64,000 bases of DNA from Flavobacterium praedii (GCF_026810365.1 NZ_CP113948.1:386001-450000); one strand, 5' to 3'. Shown: positions 34,713-44,292, counted from the first letter of the stretch. The notes: generated from the sequence alone by a model not told the origin. Program-made: numbers and translations.

Positions 34713-35663
34713 TTATTTTAGTTTTAAAACATGATTTATCCAGTTTTCAACTAAGTACCTTTTTAAAATGGCTTGAGGTATTTTTACATATTCATTTTTA
34801 AAAAAATCTAAAGGAATGTGTATGTTTTTTTCGTTAATGATTAGTATGTTATTGGGATTATAAAAATCATAATTTTTGATATCACTATTTGTTGTGATGA
34901 GTTTTTTTTCTAAGCTAAGACTTTCAAATACTCTAAATGTGAGTCCTTTTTGTCCTTTTCTATTGATGTCAAGTAGTACTTGAGAATTATTCATATACTC
35001 ATTTACTTCTGTTAAAGGTATTTGTTCTGATGTATATTCAATATTAGGGTCATTATTTTTTTTTCCTTTATCAAAAACAATAATTTTATAATTGATTTTT
35101 TTTTCTTTTAGAATAGAAGTTATTTTCGATATGATTGGGGAGCGTCTATCTTTAGAACTTATATTAAATATTTGGTATTGTGTTTTTTGTTTCGAATTTA
35201 TTTCAGATGGATAAATCCAATTGGTAATAAATTTTAAATTGTATTTTTTGCAATCTTGTTTTTCAAAAGAATATACTTCGTCAAAACAAGGAATAACACT
35301 TTTGATTTTCGGACATCTATAAATGCTATCATTAAAATAAGCAATAGATTTTTTTGTGTATTTTTTAAATTCTAAAATGTTTTTTGGGTCAATAAAATCT
35401 CCTTTTACTGTCAAAATCACATCCTGGATTTCATTGTTTTCTCTTAATTTTTCGAGTATTTTCTTGCCGTAATGAATGTTTTTAAGGTTTTTTTTGAATA
35501 TTGTTTTCAGGAAAAAATTATAATACCGATATAGAATAGTCTTGTATTTGTAGGTGAAAGCATTGAAATTTATGTGATATACGCAATGTCCTTCTTTTTT
35601 TAAGGCAGTTACAATATGGCTGTTAAAACCCCAATTATCAAAACTTATAATTGTTATTTTCAT
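34713..35663 (-). CDS. CgeB-like glycosyltransferase
   Basis: 316 residues. The N-terminus (IISFDNWGFNSHIVTALKKEG) begins a GT-B fold, and the C-terminal part (LTEVNEYMNNSQVLLDINRKGQKGLTFRVFESLSLEKKLITTNSDIKNYDFYNPNNI) matches the glycosyl transferases-group 1 CgeB-like family. Conserved Glu in the E-x7-E-like FRVFESLSLEKK is the donor phosphate contact. Lies in the same operon direction as neighbours with small gaps. Substrate unknown. Confidence 0.75.
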   Translation of the reverse strand: MKITIISFDNWGFNSHIVTALKKEGHCVYHINFNAFTYKYKTILYRYYNFFLKTIFKKNLKNIHYGKKILEKLRENNEIQDVILTVKGDFIDPKNILEFKKYTKKSIAYFNDSIYRCPKIKSVIPCFDEVYSFEKQDCKKYNLKFITNWIYPSEINSKQKTQYQIFNISSKDRRSPIISKITSILKEKKINYKIIVFDKGKKNNDPNIEYTSEQIPLTEVNEYMNNSQVLLDINRKGQKGLTFRVFESLSLEKKLITTNSDIKNYDFYNPNNILIINEKNIHIPLDFFKNEYVKIPQAILKRYLVENWINHVLKLK

Positions 35664-35866
35664 TAAAAATTATATAAATTATAGTACATAAATTAAATGC
35701 AAATGTAGTTTATAATTCAAAAAGTAGCGATTTATTCGTGTTATAATTGCTTCATTTTAAAAAAACAGAAGAATTTTTGATACCTTTTTTTCGAGTTTTA
35801 CTATATGTTATTTCTGTAAAGGCTTAGTTCTTAATATGCTTTTCAGTAAGAAATTTAAGTTTTTGT

Positions 35867-36796
35867 TTATTGATTCGAAGAAATAATTTTCTGAAAACCC
35901 TTTAAGGATTTGGATATTGGTGCCCCACTTACTATTAAAAAAAATAAAGTCCAGTTTTTAGGTTTCAAAATACTACTAAAGAAATATTTTATTATTAAAA
36001 AGAGCATTACGATTTTATGTCCAAAAAAGCCATAGTGTTTTCGAATAATATACAACAATGAAATTTTTAATTCTTTTTTTATAGCCATTGATTTTGCTGT
36101 GCTTGCACCATGTAGATGAATAAATTTAGCTTCAGGAATCAAATAAGCAAATTTTGATTTTTTGGCCAATCTGATGCATAAATCTGTTTCTTCATAATAA
36201 AGAAAAATATTGGTATCAAAACCTCCAACTTCATAGAAATCTATTGCTTTAACAAACATAAAACTTCCAGGTATAAAATTTACTTGAGTAGGGGAACTGT
36301 ATGTTTTTTTTCTTCTAGGATACTTTTTCGGATTGATTAATTCTAGAAAATTACGACCTAAAATTTCTCTTGTTGGTGATGCAAAATGATCAAGTGAAAT
36401 CATAAAGTCTCCATTTTCTTTGTAAGATTGAGCTCCAGCAATACCAATGTTTTGATTCTTATCTAATTCATTTTTTAGAATTGCTAAACAATCATTCATA
36501 AACAGCGTGTCATTGTTTACAAAAGCTAAATATTTTGCATTTGCAAATTGTACACCAAACATATTACCGGCGCCAAAACCATTATTAATAATATTTCTAT
36601 GTAGTTCAATATTAGAATTATGTAAACTATCACAAAATAATTTCAGGTTAAGATAATCTTCTTTTTCAGAGCAATTATCGGTAATTATGATCTGAAAATT
36701 GATTTGTTTTGAAGTATTAGATAGTATTGATTGGATACAATTTATTGTATGTTTACTGGAGTTGTAATTTATTAAAATTATTGAAACATCAAACAT
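35867..36796 (-). CDS. Glycosyltransferase family 2 (WcaA/rhamnosyl-type)
   Basis: 309 residues. GT-A: VSIILINYNSSKHTINCIQS, IIITDNCSEKEDYL, NNGFGAGNMFGVQFANAKYLAFVNNDTLFMND with the DxD-like N-N-D, and the catalytic-base region GGFDTNIFLYYEETDLCIRL. One membrane-associated hydrophobic segment (about 255-275) near the C-terminus. Probably first gene of the leftward cluster; its promoter is in the 624-bp gap at 36797-37420. ATG 36796. Confidence 0.87.
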   Translation of the reverse strand: MFDVSIILINYNSSKHTINCIQSILSNTSKQINFQIIITDNCSEKEDYLNLKLFCDSLHNSNIELHRNIINNGFGAGNMFGVQFANAKYLAFVNNDTLFMNDCLAILKNELDKNQNIGIAGAQSYKENGDFMISLDHFASPTREILGRNFLELINPKKYPRRKKTYSSPTQVNFIPGSFMFVKAIDFYEVGGFDTNIFLYYEETDLCIRLAKKSKFAYLIPEAKFIHLHGASTAKSMAIKKELKISLLYIIRKHYGFFGHKIVMLFLIIKYFFSSILKPKNWTLFFLIVSGAPISKSLKGFQKIISSNQ

Positions 36797-37420
36797 AGTA
36801 TTGAAAGTAGATTTTTGTGTTATTAGAAAGTTTTAATAATTTTAAATTTATTGACATCCTTTTTTTTGGAAAGAAGAATGTTATTGATTTATGCGGTGTA
36901 AAAGTAATGAATGTAATTGTGATATTTCATGCAGGAAGGATGTAAATGAATAGAAAAGTAAAGATCACTAATTTTTATATTATTATTTATGGTATAAAAA
37001 TCAAAGTGAAGAAAGTGTACCTTTGTATCAAATTCATGAAATGGTAAAGGTTAAATTTGAAATTAAATAATAATTATATTTGGCAGAAATAGTGAAGAAA
37101 TATTTATTGTTTTTTAGATATAATTCTCTTCAAATGAATCGAGTTAATGGTTAAAACGAAGTTGTGATGGGTTCTTAAATTTGAGGTTGTTTAGAAAAAT
37201 ATAGCATGAAAAGATTGTCACTATTATAGAATTTGATAGTAAGAATTTATTGATTCTATTATAAATAATCATCGAGTAAACTTAGTTTTTTTACTTTTAC
37301 GAATATAATTTTTTCTATCATTATTGTGTTTTTTAGATAACTTTTAAGAATCGAAATTCAGTCAAATAAGCCAATTAATTGCAAACAAAACCATCTACAT
37401 TTAAAATAAAAAATAGACTG
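36797..37420. other. Divergent intergenic region of the polysaccharide locus
   Basis: 624 bp, AT-rich, no convincing gene. A TACCTTTG box at 37018-37025 fits the -7 consensus but no -33 TTG at the usual distance was found. An in-frame TTG at 37379 upstream of the next gene is the only other open codon. It must hold promoters for both leftward and rightward clusters. Confidence 0.35.
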
Positions 37421-38212
37421 ATGAAAACAGCTTTATTGATTTCTACTTATAATTGGCCTGATGCACTAGATTTGGTTTTAAAAAGCATTTTAAATCAAAC
37501 GACGCTTCCGGATGAAATTTTGATAGCAGATGATGGTTCAAGCAACGAAACCAAAGCGTTGATTGACAGGTTTAGAAACGAAATAAATGTTCCTATTTGT
37601 CATGTATGGCAAGAAGATGTTGGTTTTAGAAAATCGAAAATCTTGAATAAAGCTATTTCCCAAACCAACGCAGATTACATTATACAGATTGATGGAGATT
37701 GTATTTTGCACAAAAAATTCATTTCTGATCATTTGGATTCTGTTCAAAAAGGTTTCTATTTGTATGGATCCAGAGTTAATATTTTGCCAGAATATGTAGA
37801 TGAAGTTATAGAAAAGAAAACAACTGATTTTAATTTTTTTTCAAATGAAATTAAAAACAGGTCAAGAAGTTTATCGATATCTTTTTTATCTAAATGGTAT
37901 AAGCCACATTATGGAATTTCGAAAAAATTTCGGGGATGCAATGTGTCTTTTTGGCGAAAAGATTTGATCGATATTAATGGATATAATGAGGATTTTGAAG
38001 GATGGGGTAGAGAAGATTCAGATTTAGTTATTAGAATGGGAAATAATGGTGTGAAAGCCAAAAGACTCCGTTATGCAGGTATTTTATATCATATATTTCA
38101 TAAGTCAAATTCAAAAAGTAATTTAGAATTGAACAATAAAATTCAAAAAGAAACCATTGATAAAGGTATCATTAAAATCACAAATGGAATCAATCAATAT
38201 TTAAAGAAGTAA
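37421..38212 (+). CDS. Glycosyltransferase family 2 with galactosyltransferase-type C-terminal domain
   Basis: 263 residues from ATG 37421 (MKTALLISTYNWPDALDLVL); an upstream TTG at 37379 is improbable. Markers are ILIADDGSSNETKALID, IIQIDGDCILHKKF (DxD), and FRGCNVSFWRKDLIDINGYNEDFEGWGREDSDLVIRM-type text, which fits the Glyco_transf_7C galactosyltransferase C-terminal domain with the Glu-Asp pair GREDSD as catalytic. Followed 45 bp later by the LPS-core kinase, indicating a role in lipopolysaccharide core assembly. Confidence 0.85.
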   Translation: MKTALLISTYNWPDALDLVLKSILNQTTLPDEILIADDGSSNETKALIDRFRNEINVPICHVWQEDVGFRKSKILNKAISQTNADYIIQIDGDCILHKKFISDHLDSVQKGFYLYGSRVNILPEYVDEVIEKKTTDFNFFSNEIKNRSRSLSISFLSKWYKPHYGISKKFRGCNVSFWRKDLIDINGYNEDFEGWGREDSDLVIRMGNNGVKAKRLRYAGILYHIFHKSNSKSNLELNNKIQKETIDKGIIKITNGINQYLKK

Positions 38213-38257
38213 CTATTTTAGTTGTAGTATAAGTATAGTTGTAATTAAGAAAAATAA

Positions 38258-39025
38258 ATGCATTTAAAAATAAATCAAAATTTCAAAGACAATATCGATT
38301 TTATCAAATCGAGTATTCATAATTTCAAATCTACTGGAAAACTCTTTGGTGACGGTAAAAGAAACAGTATCAAATTATTCGAATTAAATGGAAAGACAAT
38401 TAATATCAAATCCTTTAAAATTCCTAATTTGATTAATAAAATTGCTTATAAATATTTTAGAAAATCCAAAGCGAGACGTTCATTTGAGTATGCTACCATT
38501 TTATTAGAAAAAGGCATAGGAACACCCGAACCAATTGCATATCTAGAAAATTACAATTGGATAGGATTAAAAGATAGTTATTATGCTAGTGAACATCTTG
38601 ATTGTGATTTGACTTACAGAGAATTGGTCGAAATTCCAAATTTCCCTGATCATGAGAATATTTTAAGACAGTTTACCCAGTTTTCATTTCAATTGCATCA
38701 AAGTGGTGTCGAATTTTTGGATCATTCTCCAGGAAATACTTTGATCAAAAAGTCGTTTGAAGGATTTTATGAGTTTTTCTTGGTTGATCTAAATAGAATG
38801 ACTTTTCATGACCAAATGAATTTTGATCAACGCATGAAAAATCTTTCTCGGTTAACGCCTAAAAAAGGAATGATTGCAACAATGAGTAATGAATATTCAA
38901 AATTGTATACAGCAAAAACAGAAAGTGAAATCTTTGAAAAAATGTGGTTTTATACCCAAGAATTTCAAGATAAATTTTCAAGAAAGCAGAGATTAAAAAA
39001 GAAACTTAAATTTTGGAAATCTTAG
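38258..39025 (+). CDS. LPS core (Kdo/heptose) kinase, InaA/WaaP-like
   Basis: 255 residues. Kinase-like fold: basic Lys region NSIKLFELNGKTINIKSFK, helical EYATILLEKGIGTPEPIAYLE (GIGTPEP is the hinge-side mark of the family), catalytic loop LHQSGVEFLDHSPGNTLI (Asp in D-x4-N) and metal-binding FLVDLNRMTF. It should phosphorylate Kdo or heptose in the LPS core on the cytosolic side. Its stop codon overlaps the stop of the oppositely directed GT9-GT2 gene (39022-39025). ATG 38258. Confidence 0.87.
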   Translation: MHLKINQNFKDNIDFIKSSIHNFKSTGKLFGDGKRNSIKLFELNGKTINIKSFKIPNLINKIAYKYFRKSKARRSFEYATILLEKGIGTPEPIAYLENYNWIGLKDSYYASEHLDCDLTYRELVEIPNFPDHENILRQFTQFSFQLHQSGVEFLDHSPGNTLIKKSFEGFYEFFLVDLNRMTFHDQMNFDQRMKNLSRLTPKKGMIATMSNEYSKLYTAKTESEIFEKMWFYTQEFQDKFSRKQRLKKKLKFWKS

Positions 39026-40878
39026 TTTTTCGATTTTAATTTTTTTAATTCCTGAAAACGAACTGAAACACTCAGAGCATTCAAATAGCATAGTATCACT
39101 CCTTTTTTTCCATCTAAAATCCCTAATCGGATAAAATATTGATAGACAAATTGATAAAGAGGTCTTATGTAATAATGAAAAAAGTTTGGACTTGTACCTT
39201 TTGCAAATTCTTCTTTGGCTTTCATTTTTCCATAAACAATCATTTTTTGTTTATAACTTGTAAAATCAGTGTAAGAATAATGAATAAGTTTGTTTTTTAA
39301 TTTTCCAATTTCACCTGTCACATTTAATTTTTCATGTACAATTTTTTGTTCAGAGTAGAATGCTTTATTATTTTGAAAAAGTCTAATAATTTTGTCTGTT
39401 TGCCAACCACTATAATTTAGTATTGTATTTTCAAACATAAACCTTCGGTAAACATTGTAGGCAGAGAAAGCTTCTTTTTGTTGTATAGTCTGAGTGATTT
39501 CCTGCTGTAATTTTGGAGTGAGTCTTTCATCTGCATCGATAAAAAGTATCCAAGGATTTGTTGCTAGACTTATAGCAAAATTTCGTTGCAAGGCATAATT
39601 CTCAAATGGATGTTGAACTACTTTTACAGTATCAAAACTTTTTGCAATTGCCAATGTGTTATCAGTACTAAAAGAATCAATTACGATAATTTCGTCAGCA
39701 AAAGCAATGTTGTCTATGAGTTCTTTAATATTGTGTTCTTCATTGTAAGTAATGATCAATGCAGTTAGCAAAGGCTTTTTTGTATTGCAGATTTCAATAC
39801 TTTTTTTTTTATTGTCCGAAAGATTGTTGCTTAAGAAAGCAATCATTTGATTGGTAAATAATTCTGGATAAAAGTTTTTATATAAATCTATAGCTCTTTT
39901 TTTAAGTTCTTTTTCGGTAAGGTTTGAAAATAATTCAGGTTTAAAATCATTTAAATGAACAGAATTATGCATGATTCCATCTTCAAATGTCGCCCATATT
40001 TTCTTTTCAATCCACGGTGAAAAAAGGATGAATGAAGGTTTGTTTAGAGCTTTTGCCATGTTTATGGCGCCACCATCATTCCCAATAATCAAATCGCATT
40101 GATTCATTATGGCAATAAATGATCTTAAACTATCTCCATATAGATTAAAATATATTTTTTCCTGTGTAGAAGGTTTACAGGAATCAAAAACAAATTTGGC
40201 ATCGTTTAATTGTTTCGGAAAATAATTAAATAAAATGTTTACGTCAAAAGTATCGGCAATTGTATCTACCAGTTTTGCCATATATTCTAATGGGTAAGTT
40301 TTTAGTTTTTCACTTCCCAAAAGGCTTATCATAATCGTTTTTCTCTCTTTTTTTAGTTGATTTTTTTCAAAAAGAGATACAGCTTCCTGCTTTTCTTTTT
40401 CAGAAACATACAGTTTTGGTAGCGGATCTATTTTTATATTTAAATCAAGAGGATCTAATAAGGAAAGTCGTCTTTCAATGGCCAAGCCCAAATTGGTTTT
40501 TGGATAAGGTTCAAAAGGAACGTTATCCGTATATAAAAAGGTTCTGCCTTTCTTTTTATATGAAATTTTTCTTTTAGCGCCACTTAATAAAACAATCAGC
40601 CAGCTTTCTAATTTTGAATAGGCGTCTATAACCAAATCATAATGAGTGGCTCGAATTTGAAGTGCAAGTTTTAAAAACGCTGCCTTACTTTTGCGATGTT
40701 TTTCTTCAAACAATATTATATTGTCAATGTTTCTATTTCCTTCTAAAACAGGTGTAGTTGATTCATAAACCAGATAATCAATTTGGGCATTAGGATATGC
40801 AATTCTTAAGTTATTGCAAATGATTGAACTGATTAGGACATCACCAATCATTTTTTGTTGTATAACTAGAATTTTCAT
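39022..40878 (-). CDS. GT9 heptosyltransferase-like and GT2 (WaaE-like) fusion
   Basis: 618 residues, two glycosyltransferases in one frame. Residues 1-345 are GT9 (opening ILVIQQKMIGDVLISSIICN, and GNDGGAINMAKALNKPSFILFSPW, the ADP-heptose/phosphate site). Residues 367-618 are GT2 of the WaaE/KdtX kind (ALIITYNEEHNIKELIDN, IVIDSFSTDNT, WILFIDADERL, WQTDKIIRLFQ, IVHEKL). The middle 20 residues are a basic linker (DNKKKSIEICNTKKP). In most species these are separate genes of LPS inner-core synthesis. The fusion would put a heptose-type and a glucose-type transfer in one polypeptide. No stop or shift at the junction, so it looks real. Confidence 0.85.
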   Translation of the reverse strand: MKILVIQQKMIGDVLISSIICNNLRIAYPNAQIDYLVYESTTPVLEGNRNIDNIILFEEKHRKSKAAFLKLALQIRATHYDLVIDAYSKLESWLIVLLSGAKRKISYKKKGRTFLYTDNVPFEPYPKTNLGLAIERRLSLLDPLDLNIKIDPLPKLYVSEKEKQEAVSLFEKNQLKKERKTIMISLLGSEKLKTYPLEYMAKLVDTIADTFDVNILFNYFPKQLNDAKFVFDSCKPSTQEKIYFNLYGDSLRSFIAIMNQCDLIIGNDGGAINMAKALNKPSFILFSPWIEKKIWATFEDGIMHNSVHLNDFKPELFSNLTEKELKKRAIDLYKNFYPELFTNQMIAFLSNNLSDNKKKSIEICNTKKPLLTALIITYNEEHNIKELIDNIAFADEIIVIDSFSTDNTLAIAKSFDTVKVVQHPFENYALQRNFAISLATNPWILFIDADERLTPKLQQEITQTIQQKEAFSAYNVYRRFMFENTILNYSGWQTDKIIRLFQNNKAFYSEQKIVHEKLNVTGEIGKLKNKLIHYSYTDFTSYKQKMIVYGKMKAKEEFAKGTSPNFFHYYIRPLYQFVYQYFIRLGILDGKKGVILCYLNALSVSVRFQELKKLKSKN

Positions 40879-40961
40879 ATCTGTAATAGTTAAATTTAAT
40901 AATGTACAAATTGAATAAAAAAAATGAATCCAATGGGAATTTCAATTTTTAAATAGAAAAA

Positions 40962-42836
40962 CTATTTCTCTAGCGTTAAAGCATCATTCGTAACTCGTTC
41001 ATAAAAAGTTTGAATATAGGCTTTTAAAAATAGAGACATTTTATTAGCTATTTTTTCATTGGTTTTTAATAAGTTATTTTTCAATAAAATATCTTTCTTC
41101 CAATTGTATAAACCAATGGATTGGTTATTGGCAAAAGCCAAATAATAATCACCTTGAATATAGTAATAAGTACCTTGATTGCAGTATACTACAAAATTGT
41201 TTTTGGATCTAAAGCTTTTTCCAAAACTTACCATATCTGTTTTTATGTTTAAATAGTCCAAAATACTTGGCATAATATCAATTTGTTGAAAGTTATTTTC
41301 ATTGACTCCAACAAATTTAGGATCAGATGGGTCAAAAAACAGAATTGGGATTCTAAATCTTCCAAGTATTGTTCTATCTTTTGCTAGTTCTCCTCCAGAA
41401 GAAGTATGATCCGATGAAAAGACAAAAAGAGTGTTATTGTACCAACTTTGTTTTTTTGCTGTTTTAAAAAATTGACGTAATGCGAAATCTGTATATCCGA
41501 TGCTTTCTTGAATTTTTGTGTTTCCTTTTGGAAATTTTCCTTTATATTTTTCGGGTACTTTATAAGGATTATGTGAAGAAATTGTAAAAAGAGAGCTAAA
41601 AAAGGGCTGTTTAAAACTACTGAGTTTGTTACAGAAAAACTGCATAAACTCTTCATCATAAATTCCCCATTTCCCATCAAATGATTCTTTTCCTACATAT
41701 TCATCTTTTCCATAATAGTGATCAAAACCAGCTACTTTAGCATATTGATCAAAATTTTGACTACCATTGAATGCACCATGAAAAAAAGAGGTATTGTATC
41801 CTTCTTTTTCTAAAATAATAGGAAGACCATGAATTTTGTTTAACGAAAAACTGGATGAGATAAATGAGTTATTCATTAAACTTGGAATGCTAGATAATAT
41901 AGAAGGTACGGCATCTATAGAAGCTATACCGTTTGCAAATCCATTTTTGAAATAATAGGATTTTGTGATTAATGAGTCTAAAAAAGGAGTATAACCTCTA
42001 CCTACATTTTCGTTTCCAAAACTTTCCAAAATAATTACGACTACATTTTTTTTGGTAATTGGTTTGCTAGGATTTAAGTTTATTATTGGGTTATAAATCG
42101 AAATTAATTCTTTTTCATTAAAATAATGTGCTTTTTCTATGTCTTCTTTTTTTACTAAAGTTTTTAAAATACAAAAAGGAGTATTTAATATTAAAGCTGA
42201 ATTCCCAAGTTCTCCATAAACTACTGCATCCACAATTTTAAGTGGTTTTTTGCGAAAACCACCACGAGAAATAAGTAATCCTAAAGCTATTGCAAGAATT
42301 AGAAAAGCGTATTGTTTTATTAAATCTTTTTTCTCAAGTTTTTCAATCGAGTTGGTTTGCTTAAAAGTGGGAAGAAAGATCCAAAAAAGCACACTGAAAA
42401 TAAGGAATAAAACACCTACATACCAAAATTGCATTAGAAAAGAAGGAATCAAACCAAAAATTTCATGTTCCATTCCTTTAGCTGTAATCATACTAAAAGT
42501 ACTTCGTTTTCCAGTAAATCTATAATAAATAATATCTATGAAATTGGTTGCAATTAATAAAAGGTTTATTGAATAGAATGAAATTTTAAGCCATTTTTGA
42601 TAATTTGGCGTGTATTTAAAATTTCCTGGAATCAAATGTGCAACTACAAAAATAACATTTAAATAGGCAATTGCGGCCAAATCAAACAGAATTCCACCTT
42701 TAATAGTAGTCAAATTAAAATTTTGAAATGACGTGGCATTCATGAAGTAAAATGCTACTCGAGACAATTGATAAATTAGGGTAACTAATAGTAATCGTTT
42801 AAGAAGTAGGATGCTGACTTTCTTGTAATTATTCAT
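40962..42836 (-). CDS. LTA synthase-like membrane phosphotransferase (sulfatase fold)
   Basis: 624 residues. Five N-terminal membrane segments (about 15-35, 48-70, 85-105, 130-160, 170-190) and a periplasmic sulfatase-type domain (about 265-590): VVIILESFGNENVG (metal Glu), GIASIDAVPSILSSIPS (nucleophile region), FFHGAFNGSQNFDQ, FSSLFTISSHNPY, and LFVFSSDHTSSG (Asp-His metal site). Members hydrolyse phosphatidylglycerol or phosphatidylethanolamine and transfer the headgroup to a glycan or lipid. In Gram-negatives this type usually decorates LPS or periplasmic glucan; here it probably modifies surface glycan. Monocistronic, with a promoter region after the dapD terminator. Confidence 0.82.
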   Translation of the reverse strand: MNNYKKVSILLLKRLLLVTLIYQLSRVAFYFMNATSFQNFNLTTIKGGILFDLAAIAYLNVIFVVAHLIPGNFKYTPNYQKWLKISFYSINLLLIATNFIDIIYYRFTGKRSTFSMITAKGMEHEIFGLIPSFLMQFWYVGVLFLIFSVLFWIFLPTFKQTNSIEKLEKKDLIKQYAFLILAIALGLLISRGGFRKKPLKIVDAVVYGELGNSALILNTPFCILKTLVKKEDIEKAHYFNEKELISIYNPIINLNPSKPITKKNVVVIILESFGNENVGRGYTPFLDSLITKSYYFKNGFANGIASIDAVPSILSSIPSLMNNSFISSSFSLNKIHGLPIILEKEGYNTSFFHGAFNGSQNFDQYAKVAGFDHYYGKDEYVGKESFDGKWGIYDEEFMQFFCNKLSSFKQPFFSSLFTISSHNPYKVPEKYKGKFPKGNTKIQESIGYTDFALRQFFKTAKKQSWYNNTLFVFSSDHTSSGGELAKDRTILGRFRIPILFFDPSDPKFVGVNENNFQQIDIMPSILDYLNIKTDMVSFGKSFRSKNNFVVYCNQGTYYYIQGDYYLAFANNQSIGLYNWKKDILLKNNLLKTNEKIANKMSLFLKAYIQTFYERVTNDALTLEK

Positions 42837-43012
42837 TTTGGAATTTATTATTTTGAGAACTTGATGTTCAGAGTTATTTTGGGTTATTCTAATGAAAAAA
42901 GGTATTTGCTTAATATTTAAATCAATAGCTGTTTTTTTTCTTTAGAATAAGTTAACAATAAGTTTATTTTAATTGAGGTGCAAACTTAATTTAATTTGTT
43001 AAGTAAACAAAT

Positions 43013-43058
43013 AAAAAAAAACCAAATACCAATTGATAAATAAATTGGTATTTGGTTT
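43013..43058 (-). terminator. Terminator of dapD
   Basis: Arms 43019-43034 (AAACCAAATACCAATT) and 43043-43058 pair fully. On the minus strand the hairpin is followed by eight T. It is about 30 bp after the dapD stop. Confidence 0.85.
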
Positions 43059-43087
43059 TTAAAATATAAAATATTTTTGTCTAGAAT

Positions 43088-43903
43088 TTAAACCGCTACA
43101 TCATATTCGCGTAAAGCGTTATTTAATGAAGTTTTTAAATCGGTAGATGGTTTGCGAGTTCCAATAATTAATGCACATGGAACTTGGTACTCTCCAGCAG
43201 CGAATTTTTTGGTGTAACTACCAGGAATTACTACAGAACGAGCAGGAACAAAACCTTTTCTTTCTACAGGGGTTTCTCCAGTAACATCAATTATTTTCGT
43301 TGAAGCTGTTAAGCACACATTGGCTCCAAGAACGGCCTCTTTCCCTACATGAACACCTTCTACAATAATACAACGAGAACCAATGAATGCTCCATCTTCT
43401 ATAATTACGGGTGCTGCTTGTAGTGGTTCTAATACACCACCAATTCCAACTCCTCCACTTAAATGTACATCTTTGCCAACTTGAGCACAGCTACCCACAG
43501 TTGCCCATGTGTCAACCATTGTTCCTGAATCAACATAAGCACCAATATTTACATAACTAGGCATCATGATTACACCGCTCGAAATATAAGCACCATAACG
43601 GGCAGATGCACCAGGAACTACGCGAACTCCTTTTTCAGCATAATCTCTTTTGAGTAACATTTTATCATTGTACTCAAAAATTCCAGCCTCTAAGGTTTCC
43701 ATTTTTTGAATAGGGAAGTACATAACAACGGCTTTCTTAATCCATTCGTTTACTTGCCAACCTTCGCCCACAGGTTCTGCCACTCTTAAAATTCCTTGAT
43801 CTAATAAAGAGATAACTTCTCTAATAGCATCAGTTGTTGTTGTTTCTTGAAGTAAAGCACGGTTTTCCCAAGCTTGTTCTATTATGGTCTGTAATGATTT
43901 CAT
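43088..43903 (-). CDS. dapD: 2,3,4,5-tetrahydropyridine-2,6-dicarboxylate N-succinyltransferase
   Basis: 271 residues from ATG 43903 (MKSLQTIIEQAWENRALL), the usual DapD length; an upstream in-frame ATG at 43948 is less likely. A left-handed beta-helix of hexapeptide repeats is visible at about 105-220 (VVPGASARYGAYISSGVIMMPSYVNIGAYVDSGTMVDTWATVGSCAQVGK is the catalytic start; GEDGAFIGSRCIIVEG-like repeats follow). It succinylates tetrahydrodipicolinate in the lysine/meso-diaminopimelate pathway. Terminator immediately downstream. Confidence 0.95.
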   Translation of the reverse strand: MKSLQTIIEQAWENRALLQETTTTDAIREVISLLDQGILRVAEPVGEGWQVNEWIKKAVVMYFPIQKMETLEAGIFEYNDKMLLKRDYAEKGVRVVPGASARYGAYISSGVIMMPSYVNIGAYVDSGTMVDTWATVGSCAQVGKDVHLSGGVGIGGVLEPLQAAPVIIEDGAFIGSRCIIVEGVHVGKEAVLGANVCLTASTKIIDVTGETPVERKGFVPARSVVIPGSYTKKFAAGEYQVPCALIIGTRKPSTDLKTSLNNALREYDVAV

Positions 43904-44031
43904 TTTTGATAAATTTTTGGCAAAGATACCATTTTTAACTAATAGCAAAAAAGAGTATTTGTATGGAAAATGTTATAGTTATAACTTAATAGCCATTTAT
44001 TTTGTGAAATTAATTTTAGATTAAAAAGTAA

Positions 44032-44039
44032 TATATTTG
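44032..44039 (+). promoter_or_regulatory. Possible -7 box of the antitoxin-toxin-ruvX transcript
   Basis: TATATTTG fits TAnnTTTG and lies 19 bp before the ATG at 44059. A TTTG at 44001-44004 is 27 bp away, longer than the usual spacing, so the -33 element is uncertain. Confidence 0.4.
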
Positions 44040-44058
44040 TATAATAAATAGGAAAGCC

Positions 44059-44292
44059 ATGGAAACGTTACGATTAGAATTTCAGCCCAATAGTAAAGCC
44101 AAAATCTTGGAATTATTAAGTTCCTTTTCTTCGGATGAACTTATTATAGTTCGGGAAGATCCTTTTTTTGATAAAAATAAAAGAAAATTAGACACTGCTT
44201 ACGCTAAACTCAAAAGCGGTGCTGAAAAATTTTATTCTATTGATGAAGTCGATTCAATTCTGGACAAAACATTTTCAGAATATGACAGTTAA
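44059..44292 (+). CDS. Antitoxin partner of a RelE/ParE-type toxin
   Basis: 77 residues. N-terminal helix LEFQPNSKAKILELLSSFSSDELIIV, a linker, and a C-terminal acidic helix (EKFYSIDEVDSILDKTFSEYDS) of the kind that grips a toxin. The frame overlaps the toxin start (44282) by 11 bp, as in type II modules. Unlike the toxin it is unbroken. A second, unrelated module is at 25.5-26.0 kb. Confidence 0.72.
   Translation: METLRLEFQPNSKAKILELLSSFSSDELIIVREDPFFDKNKRKLDTAYAKLKSGAEKFYSIDEVDSILDKTFSEYDS

Noticed and set aside
37379..37420. TTG start giving 14 extra residues on the galactosyltransferase-like gene
   Set aside because: The extra residues are not conserved-looking and the ATG at 37421 starts directly at the first strand of the fold.
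36797..37420. Small RNA or missed gene in the 624-bp gap
   Set aside because: No hairpin, no codon bias, and stops in all frames; nothing to support it beyond promoters.
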